A stretch of 12,520 nucleotides of DNA from Temnopleurus reevesii (GCA_036244855.1 BQKZ01007208.1:4520-17039), one strand, 5' to 3'. Positions 1 to 8,528 are shown, counted from the stretch's first letter. A program made the numbers and translations. Notes: generated from the sequence alone by a model not told the origin.

Positions 1-157
1 GCAGGAATTTATTCTTCTAAATGCAGAAGCGCCTACTTGGCAGCTATGCTATGGCCGGGTAATAATATTAGATAATTTGTCTCGCGCCTCCGAATAGGTG
101 ACTAGAGAGATGGCGTGTTTGAATGCTATATATTATTATTATTATTATTATTATTAT
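1..157 (+). mobile_element. tRNA-derived SINE, 3' part, with (ATT)n tail
   Basis: The sequence matches the 3' half of the SINE copies at 371-660 and 10750-11026: GGAATTTATTCTT, then GCTATGCTATGGCCGGGTAATAAT, and the GCTATATATTATT end with an ATT-repeat tail. The 5' part is cut off by the window edge. Confidence 0.65.
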
Positions 158-370
158 GTGCTCCTCCATAAGTGTAGACCAACCCACAGCTGAGTGAAGT
201 AAACTAGGCATTGAAGAGAAAGGTTTTGAGTGAAGTCTTGAATTGTTCAATAGAACTGGCATTGTGGATATACGAGGGCAATTGATTCCAAAGGCATGGG
301 GCGATTACAGAAAAGGCTCGATCACCGTATTTGACATTTGTGCGGGGTCAACAGGTAAGCTGCAAGGTTG
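158..370 (+). repeat. Probable dispersed repeat between two SINEs
   Basis: Phrases such as ATTGATTCCAAAGGCATGGGG and ACAGAAAAGGCTCGATCACC resemble a dispersed repeat common in marine animal genomes, as I recall. I have no copy inside the window to compare with, so this is weak. No coding potential is evident. Confidence 0.3.
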
Positions 371-660
371 TTGATACCCTCAGATATATGGTCATGACTC
401 TCGCCTTTCAACCAGAGGGTCGTAGGTTCGGGTCCCACCCATGGCGTTAATTTCCTTCAGCAAGAAATTCATCCACATTGTGCTGCACTCAACCCAGGTG
501 AGGTGAATGGGCATCTGGTAGGAATATTTATTCCTTGAAACGCCAAGTGCGCTTAGTGGTTGCCGGGCTAAAGCCAGGGTAATAATGCTGCAATTGTAGA
601 GCGTTTAGAGAATTCTTCATAAAGAGTTGATAAGCGATATATAAAAGCTGTTCATTATTA
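371..660 (+). mobile_element. tRNA-derived SINE, plus strand, degenerate A box
   Basis: The head is tRNA-like with a B box GGTTCGGGTCC at 425-435 and the segment CTCTCGCCTTTCAA before it. The body (TTCAGCAAGAAATTCATCCAC, TGTGCTGCACTCAACCCAGG) is shared with the minus-strand copy at 10750-11026. The A box region is badly mutated, so internal pol III promotion is unlikely. Confidence 0.8.
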
Positions 661-670
661 TACCTTTTAA

Positions 671-879
671 CCCATTGACTACTGCAAGCATGTACAGAAG
701 CCCCTGCACAAAGTCTATACGAATGACAGAATTCAGTAGTAAGGCACTGGTCAAATAGGGCCCGGAAGCAACACGATTCAACACAACTCTTTGTTAATTC
801 ACAGTTAACTGCCTCAGAACAGAGAGTCATGTTGAATCGTGTTGCTTCCGAGGCCCAATGTGACCAGGGATTAAATGGG
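671..879. mobile_element. piggyBac-like MITE with TTAA target duplications
   Basis: A 209-base element flanked by TTAA at 667-670 and 880-883. It starts CCCATT and ends AATGGG, the CCC/GGG ends usual for piggyBac elements. Internally, 745-790 and 823-869 form a long imperfect inverted repeat around CCCGGAAGCAACACGATTC. It has no coding capacity. The left arm has about 75 extra bases between the terminus and the inner repeat. Confidence 0.7.
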
Positions 880-900
880 TTAAAATAAAAATTACTTTAC

Positions 901-969
901 CTCTTTTAAAAGCCGTAGCTCATAGTTCTTGAAAGCAGGCAGAGGGTGGTTGCTGGCTTGGAAAACATC
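901..969 (-). CDS. Methyltransferase-like gene, exon 6 (last in window)
   Basis: This 69-base, 23-codon exon is phase 0 on both sides. The acceptor (..ttgtctattcag) is at 970 and the donor GTAAAG at 900-895. It encodes DVFQASNHPLPAFKNYELRL followed by LKE. The HPLPAF..YELRLL pattern looks like a conserved C-terminal block, but I cannot attach it to a named family. A small transposon with TTAA ends stops 17 bases past the donor. The next exon must lie beyond the left edge of the window, because 1-883 is filled by repeats. Confidence 0.72.
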
Positions 970-1384
970 CTGAATAGACAAGAAATGTGAAGGAAAATGG
1001 TCTAAATGAAAAAAAGTTGTGAAGGATAAAAACAATAGGCCTATCAGTACCATTTAAAGGTTTAAACATTGAAACATACAGAAAAACAATTTCACAGGTT
1101 CATTTGTAAATTGTTTTGATAATTAATTGTTAAGTCTATAAACTCAACCTATACATTATAATATCTTTCAATGCCGTATAGTGTATCAAAAAATGAAACA
1201 AAATTATTATAACCATAAGGTTATCAATGATCAAACTATGTATATATCTTTTTTTATTCTTAAGAATGGGTTATGCTAAAAAAAATCTTCTTCATTATTC
1301 GAATATATAATTCCATTACTACAATTCAAAGACCTGAAACTCTTAACACATATTTTTTAAAAAGTCAGAAAAGATTAAACTTAC
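970..1384 (-). other. Intron 5 of the minus-strand gene
   Basis: 415 bases, AT-rich, between exons 5 and 6. Nothing else is recognised. Confidence 0.6.
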
Positions 1385-1450
1385 CACCTCCATTTCCGGG
1401 TATTCACAGAGGGTTTCAGGAAAGAGAGTTGATACTGCCAATGAGAGCAT
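1385..1450 (-). CDS. Methyltransferase-like gene, exon 5
   Basis: This 66-base, 22-codon exon is phase 0 on both sides. The acceptor (..aattatgccatcag) is at 1451 and a full-consensus donor GTAAGT at 1384-1379. It encodes MLSLAVSTLFPETLCEYPEM plus two residues. Its frame continues directly from exon 4. The support is the pair of good splice sites, phase agreement with both neighbours and an uninterrupted frame. Because it is short and symmetric, skipping would preserve the reading frame. No motif is recognised. Confidence 0.72.
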
Positions 1451-2282
1451 CTGATGGCATAATTAGAGTAGTGCAAATGTCATTTTTTAATCAAATAAAA
1501 TAACTGACGGATGCGAGTGTTGCAAATAAATGTTGACAAACATCTAAATTGAGAAATTTGTCAAAAGTGTCATCTCTGTATAATAAAAAGATTCTGTTTT
1601 CATCATCAAATAACAGAAAAATGTAAAGTTTCCCGGGGCTATGAAAAAGTGAAAATCACAGCACCTTCACAGTAACAAAAAAAGACATATTCTTTTTAAG
1701 ATAACATTGTTAAGGAGAGATTGAAAAATTGCAATGGCTAAGATGACTCAAAGTCGAAAAGGTAATGATTGTCCGATTGCTCGCAAGTCTTTTAGTGACC
1801 AATGTTATTTTGAATGACCTTTCACGTGATCATGTGATCTATGATGAGATGGATGTCACCCAAGTATGAACTTGTTTGGGATGCAAGATATTGAGAGACC
1901 ACAACGTGGGTACCAAAATTGATAACATCAAAAATAGGATATCAAAATGATTGACATAAAGAGGTGGATACCACATAACTCACATAAAATAGATGCAAAG
2001 TTGTTGGCAGAGAGACACCAAAAAGTGGATATAAAAATTTTGACATAGAAAAGTGGATACCGAATTGTTGTCAGACAGACAGACAGTCATATAGACAAAC
2101 AGATGGTCAAATGTGATGGCATCATGTTTCCCTTTTCCGACGGACGACCTTACAAAGATTTCCAATATGCAATTAAATTTGAGAATAAAATGGGTGCTTA
2201 AAGCCCAAGCCTCAAATTATACAGATATCGTACAAATGCCTCTTTAGCATCAACACTAAAATAAGCTATTCAATGAACATAC
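1451..2282 (-). other. Intron 4 of the minus-strand gene
   Basis: 832 bases, phase 0. It contains a near-palindrome TCACGTGATCATGTGA at 1822-1837 with an E-box CACGTG, a short (CAGA)n run near 2071-2087, and loosely repeated GTGGATA phrases at about 1964-2060. No further exon was found. Confidence 0.6.
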
Positions 2283-2398
2283 CTGAGCAGAAGGCATCTG
2301 GAAGAAGGTAGTAACTCCAGTTGATATAATATCACCCAGCATGGACTTGAGGATGTGCCGCTTATTGGCAGTCATCATAGTGAAAAACTGTTCCACTC
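2283..2398 (-). CDS. Methyltransferase-like gene, exon 4
   Basis: This 116-base exon enters in phase 1 and leaves in phase 0. The acceptor (..ctaatctcgcag) is at 2399 and the donor GTATGT at 2282-2277. Two of the three frames have stops. The third, which is the one the phases require, is open and reads VEQFFTMMTANKRHILK and then GVTTFFQMPSAQ. The intron before it is 510 bases and the one after it 832 bases. The peptide looks helical with an amphipathic pattern and would lie after the SAM-binding half of the domain. I see no catalytic motif of a known methyltransferase subfamily. Confidence 0.82.
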
Positions 2399-2908
2399 CT
2401 GCGAGATTAGAGAATAATTTTAATTTCCACATTTAATAAGCAGTTTCAGATAATTAGAAAATATTTTCAACACTTTAATTTACAAATCTATTTGAAAAAG
2501 TTGCTGAACAATTTTTTTTGTGTAGCAATCATGCTCAACTGCATAGCAAATAGCGATGCCACACAAGAAAAATCATTCACTGAAGATCAGTATCAAAGGC
2601 ATACTATGCCAAATCATCGCAAAACCAGTTTAAATGTATGTGACCCTTTTAATACCTTTGAAACTAATCACAGAAGAATAACAGAATAAGATAATAAAAT
2701 AATATCCAGAAAGAAAGAGTAAATAATTGATCAACGTTCAGAAAGCATGTAGCTTTGGGCCTAAGCGATCATGCTCTTCTCCCCGCAGCTCCTGAAAGAA
2801 GTTTATTTTCCGTCAGGAGTAGAGTCTTGAACGACAAGCCAATCGCTTAAAAATTTTTAGTGTTAAATCACTTTTATCTTTAAGCATACAAGATTGTATA
2901 GTGCTTAC
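2399..2908 (-). other. Intron 3 of the minus-strand gene
   Basis: 510 bases, phase 1. It holds the stem-loop at 2762-2849. The plus-strand frame at 2492-2689 has no supporting features. Confidence 0.6.
2762..2849. other. Nested stem-loop, possible structured element
   Basis: The outer arms TAAGCGAT (2762-2769) and ATCGCTTA (2842-2849) pair over 8 bases, and the inner arms CTCCTGA (2789-2795) and TCAGGAG (2813-2819) pair over 7. It lies within the 510-base intron between exons 3 and 4. No tRNA, snoRNA or other family features are recognised. Confidence 0.25.
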
Positions 2909-3112
2909 CAATATATTGATATCGCATGAAATCAGGACTCGAAGCCAGGTTGGTAGTGAAACTAAGATCGATGCTGATGCCAGTAATGACAGTATTGCTG
3001 ATATTCATTCTATCTAAGTCTTCTTGCCTCTTTTCAGCATTACTCTCTGATCCGGTTACTAGAATAAATGTGTTGTTTGGGTACTTAGTTGCTAGGGTAA
3101 TAGCCAGTCCAT
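2909..3112 (-). CDS. Methyltransferase-like gene, exon 3 (motif I second half)
   Basis: This 204-base exon is symmetric in phase 1. The acceptor (..cctctattctag) is at 3113 and the donor GTAAGC at 2908-2903. Two bases join the leftover G of exon 2 to give Asp, producing EYGTGRDGLAITLATKYP. The next segment, NNTFILVTGSESNAEK, fits beta2 of a Rossmann methyltransferase, and RMNISNTVI fits the helix and strand after it. The exon ends SPDFMRYQYI, with Gly completed by exon 4. In many class I methyltransferases an acidic residue ends beta2 and binds the ribose. Here Thr-Gly-Ser-Glu occupies that place, so either the Glu is displaced by two residues or the acidic residue is missing. The plus-strand open frame over this region is an antisense shadow. 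Confidence 0.82.
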
Positions 3113-3153
3113 CTAGAATAGAGGAAAAAACAGAACTTTTGGGTCAATTTGCA

Positions 3154-3271
3154 TGAAACTTAAAATTATAACAACTTCGCCATTACTGGTAAACCATGTG
3201 GAATGATTCATGCTGATTGGCTGTCATAGTAATTGCCTTTAATGGCAAAGCTGTCGTAAGTTGAAGTTTTA
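3154..3271. repeat. 118-base inverted-repeat element
   Basis: Bases 3154-3189 and the reverse complement of 3236-3271 match at 27 of 36 positions (core GCCATTA..GG). The centre includes GATTGGCTGTCATAG. This could be an old MITE. It lies 41 bases upstream (minus-strand sense) of exon 3. Confidence 0.5.
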
Positions 3272-3565
3272 TAAAATGGCCCCGAAAATGATCCTACATT
3301 AAAAAATAATCTGGGAAAAGTTGTGTGGATATGTGCATAATGTGAATTGTATAAATTTTGTTAAGTGAATCAAAATGCAATTCTAATGACAGATTTCAAC
3401 CAAATACCTTTAGGTCTCAGGACTTGAAAAATTCTCAAGCCAAGATTACACTTTGATCAAATTTGGTTATACATTTTGATCAACATGTGTTATACCGTTT
3501 CATTGAATGATGATTAATATGGATTTAATTCGGGGACCTACAGTCACGTAGCCACATATGCGCTA

Positions 3566-3579
3566 ATGAGCTCCGTGCG
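3566..3579 (+). CDS. Candidate first coding exon of the SGNH gene
   Basis: A minimal candidate start: ATG AGC TCC GTG CG, followed at 3580 by a strong donor GTGAGT. It leaves in phase 2, which matches the candidate microexon at 3696 and, through it, the main SGNH exon. The Kozak context is poor (C at -3, A at +4). Reading through the donor hits TGA at once, so the ATG only makes sense if spliced. An alternative ATG at 3707 has a much better context (AAGATGG) and a perfect GTAAGT donor at 3723, but it leaves in phase 1 and would run into a stop in the main exon. The 5' structure is therefore only a proposal. Confidence 0.22.
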
Positions 3580-3695
3580 GTGAGTTCTATTCAGAATCCC
3601 GTTCGTCCAAACTCTTCGAACAGGGGGTCTCGTATATTGCGGGATTTCACGAGAATTTTGCATCTTCTCATTTGATGACATCACATTCTCTGCAG

Positions 3696-3722
3696 ACAAA
3701 ATCAAGATGGAAGCACGCCATC
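3696..3722 (+). CDS. Candidate 27-base microexon of the SGNH gene
   Basis: A possible acceptor (..cacattctctgcag) ends at 3695 and a full-consensus donor GTAAGT begins at 3723. The 27 bases enter and leave in phase 2 and read QNQDGSTPS. Joined to the main exon at 5441 the frame continues SCNSDPTGSQ and then VLILGDS, with no stop. The phase fit on both sides and the perfect donor support it. The small size and untested upstream exon weaken it. The same DNA also contains the ATG at 3707, so the donor could instead belong to a first exon that begins there and joins an exon I did not find. Confidence 0.28.
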
Positions 3723-4606
3723 GTAAGTAAATCTCGAGATATTAATCTTCATTTTGATACCAAATATGATGCATTTTTTCATAAAATTGATGTTGAAATT
3801 ACGTCTTAGATATAGTCATCATTTTGTGTGAATTGGAGGCGAAGATTTTCATCAGAATGTTGAATTTTACGTCCTGACCCTCCTCAGAAAGTTTGGCTTT
3901 CGTGATCTTGCTGAACGCAAAAAATGATATTCCGATGTGAAGTGTATGCGAAAGACGCTGTGACGCAAAACCTCCTTCCCCCTTAATTTTATGATTAAAA
4001 TGACCTTCTTTTACTCATTTTTTCGTCTTTGCTCGCAATTGAGATACGTGTGTTTGCTCAGGTGATTGATCGATGACGTCATTTTTTCCCCGCGCTGGGA
4101 AAAAAGCCAGGCTGCATCAGTCCCGTTAATGTATTTCTGTGTTGTGTGCAGAGAGTGGCATAGTGTGAATGTAATGGGGAATTGCCATTGCGTTGGTATG
4201 CCTAAACTAAACTGAAGTCAGTGAATATCCTATTCAATATTAATCGGATAGTATCACAAATATCCTTAAGAGTATGTTTGGGAAATACATATCTGACATC
4301 ACCATCTTGAAGAGGGTTGTTTTGCCTAATTCAAAAGTTTACTGGAAATTCTACAAAAGGGCCCAAACTATGAATTGAGAATATTGGCTTGCCAAATGAT
4401 TGGCAGATTTGCTTGGATTTACATAAAAAACATGGGTCTTGGACACTGTTCTGAATTCTGAATCCTTCCAATTTTCGAAGAGAAATCATTAAATTTGCAA
4501 GTTAGCAGTCATACAATTCAATGCCTTGATATTTAGTGGTCATACTACTGTAAATTTTGCATCTTAAGAGGGAAATTTTAAGGTAAATCACGTGCAGAAC
4601 AGAGTC
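3723..4606 (+). other. Probable first long intron of SGNH gene, left part
   Basis: It includes a CpG-richer stretch to about 4200. A possible exon at about 4153-4194 has acceptor TGTGTGCAG, ATGGGGAATTGCCATTGC in good Kozak context and donor GTATGC. It does not match the phase of the exon at 5441. The rest is AT-rich with nothing recognised. Confidence 0.35.
4074..4105. promoter_or_regulatory. CRE palindrome and E2F-like inverted repeat
   Basis: TGACGTCA at 4074-4081 is a perfect CREB/ATF site. It is followed at once by TTTTTTCCC-CGCGCT-GGGAAAAAA (4082-4105), a 9-base perfect inverted repeat containing an E2F-like TTCCCCGCG. It may be a promoter or enhancer for the SGNH gene or for an antisense transcript. 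No TATA box or mapped start supports a specific assignment. Confidence 0.35.
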
Positions 4607-5117
4607 TTAATATGACACGGTTTGTTGACAATTTTTGCCATTTTCCAGTGTGGAGCGATCTGATCGTTTGTCTATCGAATGTTGATATCGAAATAGCTCT
4701 GTGATTTTATTGTGAATTGATATTATTTACAGAAATATTTGAAGCCTAAAATATCTAGGTTCATTTCATGCCAAGATTTTATTTAAGAAAATAATCTTGT
4801 ATTTTAAGACATATATTTTGCTCAGTATCACGATCTAAAAATTAATGTGACCCCATCATCATATAGTTCTTCTTCACCGTTTTTAGAGTGCATTATTCAG
4901 AACAATATATCTCTTGAAAAAAGAATTATTTTCAAACTTTTGGCATGAAAGAAAAATAGATATTGTAGGCTTCAAAATATCTTAAAAGATAAATCAAATC
5001 ATATTAATTGAATTAGAGAGATATATCACCAGATCACTATATCAAAATTCAATTTATGGAATGATTGCATTGCCATAGAAAAATGGCAAAAATCCTCAAC
5101 AAATTTTGTCATATTAA
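4607..5117. repeat. 511-base foldback element with long imperfect arms
   Basis: The left arm (about 4607-4842) and the reverse complement of the right arm (about 4876-5117) align throughout: TTAATATGACA at the ends, TTTGTTGA.. then ATTTTTGCCATTTT, then TTTGAAGCCTA.AATATCTA, then TTTCATGCCAA, and CTAAAAA near the centre. The loop is about 33 bases. Both ends carry TTAA. No ORF is present. It could be a non-autonomous transposon or a locus able to make a long hairpin RNA. Confidence 0.7.
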
Positions 5118-5440
5118 TTCACAGACTGTGATTTGCACTATATTTATTGTAAATTCATTTTCATCAAAGATCCAAGATTGACAGTTGTTCGACACAAACT
5201 CTATAGGAATTGAATGGTACCATTTAAAATCATGAAAACAAAATGAAATGTTTTTATATATCTCATCACTCCACAGCAGGGTGCTATTGCATCTAAAACA
5301 ATTTTTAAGTTTTCAAGGGCTCAAATTTCTTTATAAGCTCCCTTACATTTATTCCTTTGCGAATGAAAAATTTCCAGAATTCCCCCTTAGAAATGGCAGC
5401 AATTTTTTGGACTCAATTTTGTCTTTCTTTTCAATTGCAG
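5118..5440 (+). other. Intron sequence upstream of main SGNH exon
   Basis: AT-rich, ending in the strong acceptor at 5440. The open frame at 5248-5475 is in the wrong frame for the SGNH exon and stops just inside it. Confidence 0.5.
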
Positions 5441-6416
5441 GTGTAATTCGGACCCAACGGGCTCTCAGGTGTTGATTTTGGGAGATTCTATAGTTCGACA
5501 TTTTGTTTACAACGGGCCGTATACATCTTCTACGTTGTGCTTTCCAGGAGCATCTGTGTCGAGTTTGCGCTCTTCTGTTATAAACCTTTACAAGAATCAT
5601 TTTGATTTTTCTACCAAGTTTGTCTTTGTCCACATTGGAACAAACAATTTGAAGAACAGCCTTTGGGAAAAGGATTTAAAATCCTTTATTGCTTTATATA
5701 ACAGTTTGCGAGAAAGATTTCGATCTGCCACGTTTATATTTTCTGCTATTCTACCCAGATGGGATTCTGATTTGCTCTATGACAAAAGCTTATATTATAA
5801 TTCTGAACTAGAAAAACTTTGCAACAGATTATCTTGTCATTTTTTTGATGGTAGTGAACTTTTCAGCTTCAATCAGTTTTACCTCAGAGGCGACGGACTC
5901 CACCCCTCAGTTGAAGGAGCGCAAATTTTGTCCCACTTTATTGAGGATTTCATTGCCAGCTGTGCAAGGAAGGCTTCTCTAACAACATCTAGCTGTACTT
6001 CGCGAATTCCTGTTGAGTTAAAGAAGCTGGTTTCAGAAAAAAAAAATAGAGCAAAAGCAGAGGTTGCAGACAACAAAGTTCGGCGAAAGGTATGGGGATT
6101 TTACAACCCTGACATTGAAATAGAACGTAAACGACATAAAGAACAGCCAAAACGGGAGAAATGGAAATGTGGAGTAGTCATCAGTGATGATGGTTTTCAT
6201 TCTATCCGCCATCCACATCGGCCAGGTCTGACTCCGCCATTACCACCAAATCGTCATGTTCCGGAGTATGTGTGTTCAGCAGTCATTCCATATGTGTCTC
6301 TAAATCATCGCCCAAAGTTTCATCAAACCCTCAACGAAGTACCCCTTCCAGGACTATGGAGTCCGTACATTCTACGCAAGTGGAGGAGGAAGCCAAGGAA
6401 GAAGAAGAGGAAGAAG
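5441..6416 (+). CDS. SGNH/GDSL-like hydrolase, main exon
   Basis: The acceptor is a strong polypyrimidine tract plus TTGCAG at 5440; the donor AAG|GTTTGT is at 6417. The exon enters in phase 2 and codes 325 residues. Counting from the GTG at 5469: block I LILGDS with the nucleophile Ser at residue 7, block II PGAS at 26-29, block III GTNN at 57-60, block V DGLHPS at 142-147 with Asp142 and His145. All residues expected of the catalytic and oxyanion set are present. About 170 residues of Lys/Arg-rich tail follow, ending RKWRRKPRKKKRKK, which resembles a nuclear signal. SGNH enzymes cleave esters and acetyl groups on lipids or sugars; the substrate here is unknown. There is no in-frame ATG before GDS in this exon, so an upstream exon is needed. 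Similar domains also occur in some retroelements, so a mobile origin is possible. Confidence 0.82.
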
Positions 6417-7332
6417 GTTTGTGCATGTAATGTGTATTTTATACTAATTATTTATCCTGATTTATGACGCATACATGTAGGCCACAATTGCAGATTCTTC
6501 AACAGAGTGACATACATATCAGAATGCATGAGTTAAGAATTTTACGTCAAATTTAATATGCTGGAAACAAGCCATTAAATGTACATATAATCCATCTTAA
6601 CAAACAAATTGAAGTATCAAGTAGCATTAAAAAAATAATTTGATTTGTGTACATGTAATGTTAAAGATGATAGTTTTTTTATATGACTCTTTTTAAAATA
6701 TTTTCATTGCCATTATTTACTTGCTTTATTATGCTAGTTGCCTATAACTGGTGTAGCTTTTTCACGGGGAAGTACCAATATCACGGTCAATGTTGTGAAC
6801 AGCTATTTCTGATCTACTCTTGAGTACAAATGTCATTGCTAACCTTCTTAAATTTGCAATATTTATACACCTTTATGCAAGCATCCATCAATTTACCTGG
6901 TGACTAATTTATCAATTCACTGCGTTTCCAAATTATCAAACATGAAGCGGAAAGATGTTTTTGTCCAAAGTAATATCAGCCTGGAATACTGTCATATCGC
7001 ACATTTATGTGTCAAAAGGTGACTTTCTAAGAAAGGCAGATTGATTTATGCTCTATATGCGTTCAGATAATTTAGCTACTGAATTATTACTTGCCTTTTT
7101 TAAGGATAAATTTCTTTTAACTTGAAGGGATAGATAGGTCTTTCTGAATATGTTTTATGACCAATTTTTAAACCATACTTATCATGGTATATTACATGTA
7201 TCTATGTGCTGATAAAGGCTAAAAATAATTCTGAGTGTACATGCTATTTTATTATTCCCAAATGACATTTTATTCTCCTTTCTTTTTCTATTAAAATTAA
7301 TGCATTTATTCATTTTTTTTCTTTTGTTGTAG
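6417..7332 (+). other. Intron of the SGNH gene
   Basis: A 916-base AT-rich intron running from GTTTGT to TTGTAG, phase 0 on both sides. The donor is weaker than consensus (T at +3), but no better donor near 6416 keeps the frame. I see no coding exon or structured RNA inside it on either strand. Confidence 0.6.
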
Positions 7333-7566
7333 GTGATTCCTGTCATTCTTGTGGAATCTGTGCATCACTTTTCCAACCCCCACCAACCGTCACCATCCAT
7401 GCGCCCACCTGAGCCCTCAGTGTCGCAGGCCATCAACACCCCATCAGTATCAACGTCCCCAGCCAAGGTCTCTCCAACCAGATCCTTCCCAACCAGGTCC
7501 AACCAGCAACCAACTCCAGCTAGTGTCTCCGATGCACACCGAGACGTATTCATCAAACTCATATGA
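7333..7566 (+). CDS. SGNH gene, last coding exon (Pro/Ser/Thr-rich tail)
   Basis: A textbook acceptor, with a long T-rich tract and TTGTAG at 7332, opens a phase-0 exon that matches the phase-0 donor at 6417. The frame reads VIPVILVESVHHFSNPHQPS and then a low-complexity stretch rich in Pro, Ser and Thr (for example SVSTSPAKVSPTRSFPTRS), ending VFIKLI and TGA at 7564-7566. That is 77 residues and a stop. The exon is visibly GC-richer than its flanks, as expected of coding sequence. The tail is probably disordered. If the intron were kept, the protein would instead end 15 residues after KKRKK, at the TGA at 6465-6467. Confidence 0.65.
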   Translation: MIPVILVESVHHFSNPHQPSPSMRPPEPSVSQAINTPSVSTSPAKVSPTRSFPTRSNQQPTPASVSDAHRDVFIKLI

Positions 7567-8460
7567 TAACAGCTCATTTTTTTCTTTCAATTTGTGCTCA
7601 GCGACGTACTTAAATTGACTGAAAGGTGCACATTTTATTTCGAGCAATATGTATTTGCATACTTGTATTATTTTACGTAGATATGTTTGCTTTATATGGA
7701 TATGTTCTTCATTTGTTCAAATACATTCCACTCATTCTAAAATATAACCCTTATATATTATTATTTTTTTAACTTGTGGAGTGGCATCATGAGGCTGTCT
7801 GTGCTGATTAGTTGAGTGATATATGGAAGTATAAGATTATTAATTGCTAAATTTATGAGATGTCAAACAATCTACACAGTGAAACACATACAAAGTGTAA
7901 CTGTTGATTGATTGTATGCACATGTTTGATCGTTGAGTGTCTGATGAGGTAATTTACAGTCAACTCTGCCTAAGTCAAACTTGACAAAGGGGATGTTGTT
8001 CAAAAGTTGCAATTGATTGCAAGTTGCAGTTGATCGGAACGTGGCAATCAAATCAGTTTTTCATGCGTGCCTGGTTATTTGTGCATACCATGTGCGAATG
8101 AAAATACGCGTTAGAATCTGCAAAGTTGTAATGGATTTACAATTGATTTTGAACAGCAGCCCACGAAGTCAAATAATTGTAATAATAATACATAAATATT
8201 TGGAGGGGACCAAGTCATATAAAACCCTCTGTGGTCCCAAGAGATTTGAAATATGCAGAGTTACTGTATTTAGTGAATATGAGAGCATCATGAGAAATGT
8301 CTTAGATTGTGATGAAATTAAATTCTTCACTAAATCTTGTTTGAAAATTACCAGCGAGACTGATTCCTGCAGAACTTATACAAAGGTGGTGAGGTTATGA
8401 TTGAAGGATGAAAGTGGAAAGGAGTATGCTGTATGCTGAAGAATGAAATCATGATAAAAA
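7567..8460 (+). other. Probable 3' UTR and downstream flank of the SGNH gene
   Basis: AT-rich sequence after the SGNH stop codon. No AATAAA occurs close to the stop; the first clear one is at 8529-8534, so the UTR would be nearly 1 kb unless a variant signal is used, for example around 7737-7746. An open frame at 8017-8400 lacks an ATG start, motif or splice context and I do not regard it as a gene. An A-run near 8457-8466 and a 10-base G-run at 8486-8495 follow. Confidence 0.4.
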
Positions 8461-8528
8461 AAAAAAGGACTTATAATTCATGGGTGGGGGGGGGGAGGTT
8501 AAAATGTCTCCAGTATCTAAGAAGGTGC

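Noticed and set aside
528..830. 100-codon minus-strand open frame, Cys-rich
   Set aside because: Runs across the end of a SINE and the MITE hairpin; no domain and no independent coding evidence.
2730..2808. Possible minus-strand exon after ..aacttctttcag
   Set aside because: The acceptor looks fair, but phase 1 from exon 3 runs into a stop and no donor follows; the six-exon chain works without it.
2926..3156. 76-codon plus-strand frame with hydrophobic segment
   Set aside because: Antisense shadow of methyltransferase-like exon 3, which has splice sites and a motif.
5349..5633. 94-codon minus-strand open frame, Lys/Arg-rich
   Set aside because: Antisense shadow over the start of the SGNH exon.
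7349..7618. Alternative plus-strand frame in the last SGNH exon
   Set aside because: Phase-0 splicing from 6416 selects the frame ending at 7566; the other frame has no acceptor match.
8017..8400. 127-codon plus-strand open frame
   Set aside because: Starts at TTG in AT-rich sequence, has no recognisable motif, no Kozak ATG and no splice context; consistent with chance.
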